A stretch of 12,216 nucleotides of DNA from an uncultured Prevotella sp. (lineage in GTDB: Bacteria > Bacteroidota > Bacteroidia > Bacteroidales > Bacteroidaceae): positions 1-12,216 of the forward strand of contig UQHJ01000070.1 in the NCBI GenBank assembly GCA_900540885.1, in the 5' to 3' direction. The position numbers and the translations under genes were made by a program. Shown in pieces: positions 5,877-12,216 of the stretch. The notes below the pieces were generated by a model. It was not told where the DNA came from. It ran no database searches and worked only from the letters and a program-made list of their open reading frames with translations. Each line of letters starts with the position of its first letter. The stretch's first letter is position 1.

Positions 5877-7847
5877 TTGCTAACACTCATCGCAACTACA
5901 TGGCTGAGCAGCGCACTAAGCGTGATTGCTCCGCCTGACTCGTTAGGCATCGCAGATGTTACCGCACAAAGGCGCGTAGCTGGACTTGCTACACCCCAAG
6001 CGCTGCAGCGACTTACTACTACTGACTTGCAACAACGCGGTGTGACGGATATAGCCGATGCACTGCGACGCTTCTCAGGCGTTAACCTACGCGACTATGG
6101 TGGGGCGGGCGGACTTAAAACCGTTAGCGTGCGCGGACTCGGAGCTGGTCATACGGCCGTTAGCTACGACGGACTCTCTGTCGCAGACACGCGACAAGGT
6201 CAGATTGACCTTGGACAGTTCAGTACCAACCGCTTGGGCGACCTTTCGTTGCAAAACATGGGTGAGGGGCAACTGCTCTGCCCTGTGCGCAATATGGCGG
6301 CCGCCGTGGTGAGCCTTCATACGCCTTGGGCACCACAAACGGACACTCTGTGGCATGGTTCGGCCACGCTGCGCCAAGCTGCTTTCGGCACTTACGCGCC
6401 TTCTATCAGCGTGCAGAAACGTGTGGCACGCCACACTTCGTTGGGCATAGGCGGTGATTATTTCTTTGCACACAACGACTACCCCTTCTACGTTGAGAAT
6501 GGGGTGGCCAGTGAGACGCTTCGTCGCACCAATAGTCGTATGCAAACGGCCACGACGGAGGTCAATCTACACCAAACGTTGCAGCACGACGGACAAATTA
6601 CGGCCAAGGCTTACTTTTATCACAACTATCGGCGATTGCCGGGTATGGTCTACCTCTACGTCAATCATAACGATGAACGACTGAAGGAAGAAACGGCCTT
6701 CGCTCAAACTCGCTGGACACAACGTTTTGGCCGCTTTCAGCTACTTGCAGCTGCCAAATATAATTGGCAGATGAGCCGCTATGCGGACGTGAATAAGCAA
6801 TATCCTAATGGGGCTCTGCGCCAAGACTATTATCAACGCGAAGCGTATGCCACAGCTGGGGCAGCCTACGAACTTAATTCATGGCTAAAGGCGGCCTACG
6901 TTAGTGACTATGCCTTCACTTCGCTCAATAGTAATCAAAAGACCGACAACCACGTGAGCCGCGACACTTGGCTGCAAGCCTTGTCATTGCAAGTCCGAAC
7001 GCAACGCCTCACACTGCTATTGCGCGGACTTTATCATCGCTACTGGAATCAGCAGCGCGGCAGCAGCTCGGCACGCGATGCACGAAGGATTACGCCGACG
7101 GCTACTGCATCGTATCTGGTGATGCGTCGCCCTTTGTGGCTTTACGTGCGTGCGGGGTATCAAGAATTGTTTAGAATGCCCACCTTTACCGAGAGTTATT
7201 ATTACCACTTGGGGTCGAAGACGTTGCGCCCCGAACTTACGCGTCAACTCTCGGCTGGACTTACCCTACAAGCCTCCCCCACCAGCGCATGGCCTCTACT
7301 GGCCTTTACGGCCGATGGCTATTATAATAAGGTGACGGACCGCATCGTCTCTATCCCTTATAACCTTTATATATGGCGCACGGTGAATATGGGTGACGTG
7401 CGTAGCGCAGGGCTTGACCTTACTCTCCAGAGTCAATGGCGATTGGGACATCGGGGCCATCAATTGCTCTTCGCTGCGAACTATAGTTACCAACACTGCA
7501 CCGACCACACTTCGCCCACCCAAAGCACGTGGCACAAGCAGTTGGCTTATACGCCTGAGCACAGTGGCGCGGCTTCGCTTACGTGGCAATCGCCGTGGGT
7601 ATCGGTCGTGGCGCACACGACTTTTGCCTCGCGCCGTTGGTGTACAAATAATCACCTCCCCACTACCGACCTGCCTCCTTACAGCGAATGGGGCTTTACG
7701 GCACTGCGCTCCTTTCGCCTTGGCCAACGCCTGCACCTTGAATTGCGGGCCGACCTCGTCAATGCCTTCAACCACCATTACGAGGTAGTGGGCAATTATC
7801 CTATGCCGGGTCGTGCGTATCGCGTGGAAGCGAAGTTGAAGTTTTAG
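5877..7847 (+). CDS. btuB: BtuB-like TonB-dependent vitamin B12 receptor
   Basis: A 656-residue outer-membrane receptor. Residues 1-18 form a hydrophobic export signal; DSLGIADVTA (21-30) resembles the TonB box of BtuB. Residues about 35-150 are the plug domain (LQQRGVTDIADALRRFSGVN, then VSVRGLGAGHTAVSYDGLSV). The rest alternates aromatic beta strands of a 22-strand barrel (for example ELFRMPTFTESYYYHLGSKTL shows the FRMPTF and LRPE motifs) and ends in a terminal F. It has no N-terminal carboxypeptidase-like domain, so it is not a SusC type. It would import cobalamin across the outer membrane using TonB. The riboswitch upstream and the propeller lipoprotein downstream support the substrate. 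The start is uncertain: no in-frame ATG exists near it, an in-frame TAA lies at 5871-5873, and TTG at 5877 is the best remaining choice, though its signal lacks the usual basic residues. Confidence 0.88.
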   Translation: MLTLIATTWLSSALSVIAPPDSLGIADVTAQRRVAGLATPQALQRLTTTDLQQRGVTDIADALRRFSGVNLRDYGGAGGLKTVSVRGLGAGHTAVSYDGLSVADTRQGQIDLGQFSTNRLGDLSLQNMGEGQLLCPVRNMAAAVVSLHTPWAPQTDTLWHGSATLRQAAFGTYAPSISVQKRVARHTSLGIGGDYFFAHNDYPFYVENGVASETLRRTNSRMQTATTEVNLHQTLQHDGQITAKAYFYHNYRRLPGMVYLYVNHNDERLKEETAFAQTRWTQRFGRFQLLAAAKYNWQMSRYADVNKQYPNGALRQDYYQREAYATAGAAYELNSWLKAAYVSDYAFTSLNSNQKTDNHVSRDTWLQALSLQVRTQRLTLLLRGLYHRYWNQQRGSSSARDARRITPTATASYLVMRRPLWLYVRAGYQELFRMPTFTESYYYHLGSKTLRPELTRQLSAGLTLQASPTSAWPLLAFTADGYYNKVTDRIVSIPYNLYIWRTVNMGDVRSAGLDLTLQSQWRLGHRGHQLLFAANYSYQHCTDHTSPTQSTWHKQLAYTPEHSGAASLTWQSPWVSVVAHTTFASRRWCTNNHLPTTDLPPYSEWGFTALRSFRLGQRLHLELRADLVNAFNHHYEVVGNYPMPGRAYRVEAKLKF

Positions 7848-7890
7848 TTATAACTCAAGTTTCGGATTTAGCAAGGGCCTGAAAGGGCAA

Positions 7891-8075
7891 CAGCACACAG
7901 CCCAGGGCAAGCGAAGCGACACCCTGGGTCACGGATTGCCATAGTATTGACGCCCTGAAGGGGCAAAAGCATTCAATGTTGGAAATAGATATAAAGCTTT
8001 TGCCCTTTCAGGGCGCGTAGACTCTACTATGCGGAAACCCAGGGTGTCGCTTCGCTTGCCCTGGGCTATGTGCTC
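7891..8075. repeat. Giant nested palindrome between btuB and btuG
   Basis: The arms 7899-7929 and 8037-8067 are perfect inverted copies over 31 bases, with outer flanks adding matches to 7891 and 8075. A second inner pair, 7951-7970 (CGCCCTGAAGGGGCAAAAGC) with 7996-8015 on the right, matches at 19 of 20. A third, degenerate copy of the inner module (CCTGAAAGGGCAACAGCA) lies at 7878 or so. Each outer arm also contains its own CCCAGGG/CCCTGGG palindrome. This looks like an inverted pair of REP-like modules. If transcribed between the two genes it would form a very stable stem and could reduce or stabilise the downstream message. Confidence 0.9.
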
Positions 8076-8093
8076 CATTGGGCTTTTATTGAC

Positions 8094-8153
8094 ATCATCG
8101 GCTGCGGCTCAGCAATTCAAGCAAGCTTGATTGCATTCGCCTTGCACGATGAT
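8094..8153. repeat. Smaller hairpin in the btuB-btuG spacer
   Basis: ATCATCG (8094-8100) and CGATGAT (8147-8153) are inverted copies enclosing an inner stem, GCAATTCAAGC (8112-8122) with GCTTGATTGC (8125-8134). It lies just before the AT-rich leader of the next gene. Function unknown; a promoter for btuG was not clearly found in the remaining 8154-8226 stretch. Confidence 0.45.
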
Positions 8154-8226
8154 TCAGCCCGCCCTTGTTAAAACCAATACCTCAGTAAGAAATAATTTTT
8201 TACACTCTAATAAAATACATTGTATC

Positions 8227-9360
8227 ATGTTCAAACACATCAAATTTGCAGCCCTTGCGCTGCTTCTTTCAGCAGGTTTTGCTGCTTGTAGTGACAACGA
8301 TGATCCTCAGCCATCGCCCAATCCTGTACGTGGCGAAGCGGGTATGTACGTCATCAACCAAGGCAATAAAGGCGCTAAGTTGTCAAGCACGATCGATTTT
8401 ATCTCTGTCAACGGCACTGCCAATGTGAGCAGTATGTTCCAAGCAGCCAATAACCAAGCCTTAGGTTCTACTGCTCAGAAACCCATTATCTATGGTTCGA
8501 AGATGTACATTCCGATGTATGACAACGACCTCGTTTGGGTGGCCGATGCGAACACCTTAAAGATTGTGGCAAAAATCGAGACGAATGATCCTGAGGCTGT
8601 ATGCGGCAGCGAAGGCTATGTATTCGTCAACAACAACGACGGCTACGTAACTCGTGTGGACACTACTAACTTCGCTAAATCTCAAATCGAGGTGGGTCCT
8701 AACCCTGCTTCATTAGGCATTACTGCCTACGAGGGTAAGGTGTACGTTTCGGTTAGCGATGGTTACAACGGCCCAACCTATGCCAATGGCAAGAAGGTGG
8801 CTGTAATCGATGCAAAAACGTTTACGAAGGAGAAAGACATCACTGTAGGACTTAACCCTGGTCAGATTACGACCGATGCTTACGGAAACGTGTTTGTGGT
8901 ATGCATGGGTAACTATGGTGACGTGGCCCCCGAAGTATGGAAGATTGACCGCGCTACGAGCGTCGCTTCAAAGTTCTGTGATGGTTCGTTTATCGCGACA
9001 CGTGGTGCTCAAGATCGTGGTTCACGTGCTTTAGCTGCTGAAGACGCTCTTTATGTTATTAACTCTGTAACTGATTGGAATACTTACGTTACCACACTTA
9101 CAAGCACCGTTTATAGCACCACAACGGGAGCGGTCGTACTTGAGTCATTCCTTCCCTCTGACAATCAGCCTGCAGCCATTTCGGCTATTGACATCAATCC
9201 TTCAACGGGTGACGTTTACGTATGTTCTGATGCTGCCCAATTCGACTCTGCCCAATTCGACTACACTTCACCGGGCTACATCAACGTTTACAATGCCAAC
9301 GGCACCTTCTTGCGTCGCTTGTCAGCAGGTGTTCACCCGTATGGGGTAGTATTTAAATAA
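8227..9360 (+). CDS. btuG: BtuG-like cobalamin-binding beta-propeller surface lipoprotein
   Basis: A 377-residue protein starting at ATG 8227, chosen because it begins a clear lipoprotein signal (MFKHIKF, hydrophobic run, GFAAC with Cys21); an upstream in-frame ATG at 8131 would bury it. The cysteine is followed by SDNDD, an acidic run of the type that sends Bacteroidetes lipoproteins to the outer surface. The rest consists of repeated YVTN/DUF5074-like propeller blades: VWVADANTLKIVAKIET, VFVNNNDGYVTRVDTT, VYVSVSDG...KVAVIDAKTF, VFVVCMGN...VWKIDRATS and VYVCSDAA...INVYNANG. In Bacteroides, BtuG is a seven-bladed propeller that binds cobalamin very tightly and sits on BtuB. The position directly after the riboswitch and btuB makes that role the best call, although a generic YncE-like propeller cannot be excluded from sequence alone. 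Confidence 0.85.
   Translation: MFKHIKFAALALLLSAGFAACSDNDDPQPSPNPVRGEAGMYVINQGNKGAKLSSTIDFISVNGTANVSSMFQAANNQALGSTAQKPIIYGSKMYIPMYDNDLVWVADANTLKIVAKIETNDPEAVCGSEGYVFVNNNDGYVTRVDTTNFAKSQIEVGPNPASLGITAYEGKVYVSVSDGYNGPTYANGKKVAVIDAKTFTKEKDITVGLNPGQITTDAYGNVFVVCMGNYGDVAPEVWKIDRATSVASKFCDGSFIATRGAQDRGSRALAAEDALYVINSVTDWNTYVTTLTSTVYSTTTGAVVLESFLPSDNQPAAISAIDINPSTGDVYVCSDAAQFDSAQFDYTSPGYINVYNANGTFLRRLSAGVHPYGVVFK
9233..9262 (+). repeat. 15-base tandem duplication within btuG
   Basis: CTGCCCAATTCGACT occurs twice in direct succession, encoding AQFDS then AQFDY. The duplication is perfect in DNA, so it is recent, and it falls in a probable loop after the blade strand VYVCSDA. The frame is kept. Confidence 0.95.
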
Positions 9361-9371
9361 AGGGGGTCTCT

Positions 9372-9498
9372 GCCTAATTGGGGGGCGGGTTTGTAACCCG
9401 CGGCAGTAGCATGTTGCTTATAGTCGCTTAGCGCGAGAACTATAAGTAGATGTTCAAAGCATGCTGCTGCCGCGGGTTACAAACCCGCCCCCCAATTA
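9372..9498. repeat. Inverted pair of palindromic repeats, copies C and D
   Basis: The left copy (9375-9413, reverse orientation) and the right copy (9460-9498) are complementary at 38 of 39 bases. The left copy is a nearly complete reverse version of copy B, including the 24-base segment at 9417-9440. The right copy carries TAAGTAGATGTTCAAA at 9443-9458. A further fragment, GCCCCCCAATTA, follows at 9503. The pair lies between the convergent btuG and acyltransferase genes, where its long hairpin could end transcription from both sides. Confidence 0.85.
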
Positions 9499-9524
9499 AC
9501 TCGCCCCCCAATTATATAGAGATT

Positions 9525-10397
9525 TTACTTACAATACTTAAATCGATTGTGCGTCCAAAGGTAGAGTTCGGGATGAGCGGTTATTTCCGCTTCAAGTAGG
9601 GCAAAGTAACGATTGGTGAGTTCGAAGTCAGGCACCTGCTTTACGTTTTCTTCCTCGTCCGACCGTAGCAGGGGTATAAATTCACATTCATAATAGCCGC
9701 GCTTCACGCGTTTTACACGGCCAAATATGGGCCAATAGTCAAAGTGTTTGATTGTCTTCTCCGTGCCCGTCAGTACGGGCGTATTGTGATGTAAGAAAGG
9801 GATAAAATATTTTGCTACGCGTCGCTTGGGTGATTGGTCGGCAATGAAACCAATAACGGTAGGCTTCTCCTTTTGTTTTGCCTCGACCATATAGCGCACC
9901 GTATCGCGCATCTCAACACAATCATTTCCGCCCATGCGTTCGCGCAGTTCTGTCATCAAACGGTTCATCGTCTTATTCTGCAATTTGTGAAAGATTTGTG
10001 CCTTGTTAATACCTGGCTTGAGCCATAATCCGAAGGACGAGATCCATTCCCAATTACCAAAATGGCCTAAATAAAGCCCCACGGATTGTCCACTCTCCAG
10101 ACGTTCGTTTACCACTTCTACATTTACAAAGCGCATACGCCGCATCATCTCTTCCTTCGAGAGCGTCAACAGTTTGCAGGTCTCCAGCGCCACGTCGAGA
10201 AATGAATGGTAAAAACGCTTTTCTATCTCAACAATCTCGCGTTGCGACTTGTTGGGAAACGACTCCGTTAAGTTTTTGCGTACAATGTGTCTACGGTATC
10301 TCACAAGGTAATAAAAAGGAACAAATAGTACGTCTGACAATCCATAAAGTATTCTGAACGGAATGCTACCAATTAGTTTGATAATATAATATATCAT
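9525..10397 (-). CDS. Lipid A biosynthesis acyltransferase, LpxL/HtrB type
   Basis: A 290-residue protein of the lysophospholipid acyltransferase superfamily. The catalytic H-X4-E motif is GHFGNWE (His112, Glu117). Other family marks are IADQSP (185-190) and the C-terminal PELYLWTHNRFK (276-287), the equivalent of the PEQYLW.HRR.K ending of LpxL/LpxM. An amphipathic or membrane-associated N-terminus (IIKLIGSIPFRILYGLSDVLFVPFYYLV) fits work at the cytoplasmic face of the inner membrane. It should add a secondary acyl chain to a lipid A precursor. The length is usual for the Bacteroidales form. Only 13 bases separate its start from the MITE-like element at 10411-10597, so its promoter lies inside that element or it is read through from dgt, which is on the same strand. 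Confidence 0.9.
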   Translation of the reverse strand: MIYYIIKLIGSIPFRILYGLSDVLFVPFYYLVRYRRHIVRKNLTESFPNKSQREIVEIEKRFYHSFLDVALETCKLLTLSKEEMMRRMRFVNVEVVNERLESGQSVGLYLGHFGNWEWISSFGLWLKPGINKAQIFHKLQNKTMNRLMTELRERMGGNDCVEMRDTVRYMVEAKQKEKPTVIGFIADQSPKRRVAKYFIPFLHHNTPVLTGTEKTIKHFDYWPIFGRVKRVKRGYYECEFIPLLRSDEEENVKQVPDFELTNRYFALLEAEITAHPELYLWTHNRFKYCK

Positions 10398-10410
10398 GAA
10401 GTTTCTTCGT

Positions 10411-10597
10411 TAAGTAGGTGTTCAAAATTATTTTTACATTGAAAGTGCATTATCGGGGCACAGATGTTCCCTTCGGGTGAAGAAGCATAGCGGGCTATGT
10501 GACCGAGGCCGAAGGGGACAGATGCGTCTCGAGAATGTGCTTTCAATGTGAAAATGGCATCTACTGATTGTATAAAATAATTTTGAACACCTACTTA
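10411..10597. mobile_element. MITE-like element with 24-base terminal inverted repeats
   Basis: Terminal repeats 10411-10434 and 10574-10597 are perfect inverted copies (TAAGTAGGTGTTCAAAATTA at each outer end). Inside, 10436-10451 pairs with 10534-10549 (14 normal pairs and two G-T), 10466-10476 pairs with 10509-10519 (one G-T), and CATAG/CTATG forms the apex at 10486-10499. The whole 187 bases fold into one long hairpin and encode no protein, as expected for a miniature inverted-repeat element moved by a transposase elsewhere. A clear target-site duplication is not visible. Confidence 0.8.
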
Positions 10598-11947
10598 TAC
10601 GCTGGGCAGTGAGTGTCCATTAATTTTACGATAAAGGTCAAGAGCATAAACGTCGGTCATGCCACTGATATAGTCGAGTACGGCCATGAGTCGGTCGCCC
10701 TCACGCGCTGCGTGTACCTCATACTGCGTGGGCACTTGTGCTAACAATAATTGCGAATAAGCCTTCTCAGGCTCCATTACGGCTTGCGTAATCAGTTCTA
10801 ACAGCGTATAGATGATATGATAACCCGCCAAGTCGACATCGATTACTTCATGGCAACGATAAATCTTGGTTGCCGCCACCTCCGCGCAGTGCTTGTAAGC
10901 CTTGGCCAATAAGGGCGGCAAGTGGTCAATCAGACTCCCCTCGAACTCGCCCCGCAAGATGGCCTCTTCATGCGCTACAAATATGCGCACACAAGCCCTT
11001 TCGAGGGCATTGATAACGCACGAGCGGAAATAAACGATTTGGTCGTCAGCATCGGTATCGTGTGCATAGCGGCTACGCAGTTGCTCCGACTCTTGAGCGT
11101 CGAAGAAGGCCAAGAAGAGGTCCATCGTCTCCGCATCGGAGAGTAGACGAAGTTTGTGTGCGTCCTCGATGTCCATAATCTCGTAACAGATGTCGTCGGC
11201 GGCCTCGACAAGGTAGACCAATGGGTGGCGTGCATAGCGCATACCCCCTTCCTCATCGCGGTGGGACAAGAGTCCGAGCGACTGTGCTATGTGTTCGAAC
11301 GTAGTGCGTTCTGCCTCGAAGAAGCCAAACTTCGGTTTTTGCTGTGCCCCGTCTGAGGCGTAGGGGTACTTTACGATCGAAGCCAACGTAGCATACGTCA
11401 TTACGAACCCTCCTCGGCGACGACCTTTAAAGTGGTGGGTCAAGAGTCGAAACGTGTTTGCATTGCCGTCAAAACGCGTCATGTCGTTCCACTCCGCCTG
11501 CGTCAGTCGTTCACCCTCTGGGCTTACCAATTGATGAAGTTCGCGTCCTGGCCCTTCACTAAAGAAGGTGCGAATGGCGCGTTCGCCAGAGTGTCCGAAA
11601 GGTGGATTTCCCATGTCGTGTGCCAAACAAGCGGCACTCACCACGGCCCCGATGGCTGGGAGTTCGGTAGCCTCCAGTTCGGGGTGGAAGGCGATGAGTT
11701 CACGGCTCACGTCTGTGCCCAATGAGCGTCCCACACTTGCCACTTCAAGACTGTGGGTCAAGCGGTTATGAACAAATATACTTCCTGGTAGGGGAAACAC
11801 CTGCGTCTTATTCTGCATACGTCGGAAGGCGGCCGAAAAGATCAGTCGGTCGTAGTCGCGTTGAAACTCCGTGCGTCGTTCTTCTAACGGCCGTGGTGTA
11901 TTCTCTTTCCCCAGTCGTTGTGATGATATAAGTTGTTGCCACTGCAT
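10595..11947 (-). CDS. dgt: Deoxyguanosinetriphosphate triphosphohydrolase (dGTPase)
   Basis: A 450-residue HD-domain enzyme that hydrolyses dGTP to deoxyguanosine and triphosphate. Numbered from the ATG at 11947, the metal-binding HD residues are His65 (NRLTHSLEV), His110-Asp111 (AHDMGNPPFGH) and an aspartate in EAADDICYEI (about 251). Other family stretches are RTEFQRDYDRLIFS, FRRMQNKTQVFPLPG and RFDGNANTFRLL. The start at 11947 (MQWQQLIS) fits the usual MxWxxLxS beginning and leaves a normal leader after the promoter; ATG at 11956 would add three residues but give an almost leaderless message. A much longer open frame to 12208 is non-coding, since it crosses the promoter. The stop codon TAA (10597-10595) lies in the terminal repeat of the MITE-like element, so the last residues may differ from those of relatives. 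Confidence 0.93.
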   Translation of the reverse strand: MQWQQLISSQRLGKENTPRPLEERRTEFQRDYDRLIFSAAFRRMQNKTQVFPLPGSIFVHNRLTHSLEVASVGRSLGTDVSRELIAFHPELEATELPAIGAVVSAACLAHDMGNPPFGHSGERAIRTFFSEGPGRELHQLVSPEGERLTQAEWNDMTRFDGNANTFRLLTHHFKGRRRGGFVMTYATLASIVKYPYASDGAQQKPKFGFFEAERTTFEHIAQSLGLLSHRDEEGGMRYARHPLVYLVEAADDICYEIMDIEDAHKLRLLSDAETMDLFLAFFDAQESEQLRSRYAHDTDADDQIVYFRSCVINALERACVRIFVAHEEAILRGEFEGSLIDHLPPLLAKAYKHCAEVAATKIYRCHEVIDVDLAGYHIIYTLLELITQAVMEPEKAYSQLLLAQVPTQYEVHAAREGDRLMAVLDYISGMTDVYALDLYRKINGHSLPSV

Positions 11948-11965
11948 AGCGTTCATTTTTACGTG

Positions 11966-11996
11966 CAAAGATAGTACAAGGCGAGTAAAGAACAAA
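11966..11996 (-). promoter_or_regulatory. dgt promoter
   Basis: On the minus strand TTTG (11996-11993), a 19-base spacer and TATCTTTG (11973-11966) match the Bacteroidetes primary sigma factor consensus fully. Predicted start of transcription is near 11962, 15 bases before the preferred start codon. Confidence 0.8.
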
Positions 11997-12050
11997 TAGA
12001 AGAATACAAAGTATTGGGAAGTTATGGCTTGATAAACTGCAAATTGTCTT

Positions 12051-12094
12051 CCTAATTGGGGGGCGGGTCCTAACCTGGGGGCGACGCGTCCCCG
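12051..12094 (+). repeat. Composite repeat fragment, copy E
   Basis: CCTAATTGGGGGGCGGGT (12051-12068) is the reverse complement of the right end of the palindromic repeat (copies A and B). It is joined to 12071-12094, an exact copy of 3298-3321. The element lies in the divergent spacer upstream of dgt. Confidence 0.75.
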
Positions 12095-12142
12095 AGGCTG
12101 CTGAAAAAAGCCACGATGTAGGACGAAGGTATAGATGTAATA

Positions 12143-12174
12143 TTTGCGTATCTCATTGAAAATTAGTAACTTTA
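12143..12174 (+). promoter_or_regulatory. Promoter of the gene at the right edge
   Basis: TTTG (12143-12146), a 20-base spacer and TAACTTTA (12167-12174) match the Bacteroidetes promoter except for the last base of the -7 box. It is correctly placed for the ATG at 12194. Confidence 0.5.
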
Positions 12175-12193
12175 CGTCAATTAGCAACACTCT

Positions 12194-12216
12194 ATGATAC
12201 AGCAGCAACTAGAAAT
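12194..12216 (+). CDS. Start of an unidentified gene, cut by the window end
   Basis: ATG at 12194 begins MIQQQLE and stays open to the end of the window. The only support is the promoter-like sequence 20 bases upstream and the A-rich leader; seven codons are too few to name a family. It would be divergent from dgt. Confidence 0.35.

Noticed and set aside
7296..7778. Antisense frame over the BtuB-like gene
   Set aside because: The sense frame shows continuous barrel strands; the antisense product is rich in R, S and H with no recognisable domain.
8131..8226. Upstream start for the BtuG-like protein
   Set aside because: It would place 32 polar residues before a clear lipoprotein signal peptide.
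11957..12208. 84-residue N-terminal extension of Dgt
   Set aside because: It crosses a consensus promoter and a repeat fragment, and the family starts near MQWQQLIS.

Overview
The window looks like a chromosomal segment of a Bacteroidales bacterium, probably Prevotella-like. The basis is a fimbrillin/GLUG lipoprotein family, lipoprotein signals with an acidic run after the cysteine, promoters of the Bacteroidetes type (TTTG, about 20 bases, TAnnTTTG), no classical Shine-Dalgarno sites before most genes, and a BtuB/BtuG-type vitamin B12 uptake pair. The species call is inference; no rRNA or other marker gene is present.

Layout. 1-3000 (+): two tandem paralogous surface proteins, each a fimbrillin-like domain followed by GLUG repeats; the first lacks its 5' end and each is followed by a nearly identical strong hairpin. 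3001-3446: non-coding, with a well-formed candidate H-type pseudoknot, a pair of mutually exclusive hairpins and the first copy of a dispersed palindromic repeat. 3447-5233 (+): an AT-richer two-gene cassette, a small XRE regulator translationally coupled to an AlbA_2 (Schlafen-type)/GHKL-ATPase protein. The cassette lies between two 50-base direct repeats that differ at one base.

5511-9360 (+): a vitamin B12 acquisition module. A promoter precedes a cobalamin riboswitch and a long AT-rich hairpin, then a BtuB-like TonB-dependent receptor, a giant palindrome, and a BtuG-like beta-propeller surface lipoprotein. In this pair the lipoprotein would capture cobalamin at the surface and the receptor would import it, both under riboswitch control.

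9525-11956 (-): a lipid A acyltransferase of the LpxL/HtrB type and, upstream of it, a dGTPase (dgt). Between them is a 187-base MITE-like inverted-repeat element whose terminal repeat supplies the dgt stop codon and almost the whole upstream region of the acyltransferase gene. The right edge has a good promoter and the first seven codons of a further gene on the + strand.

An unusual property of the window is the density of palindromic repeats in its intergenic regions: at least four repeat types, some sharing an end motif (TAAGTAGRTGYTCAAA). The genes are mostly of recognisable families; the less explained signals are the RNA-like structures at 3018-3137, the repeat-bounded XRE/AlbA_2 cassette, and the MITE that reshapes the dgt/acyltransferase junction.
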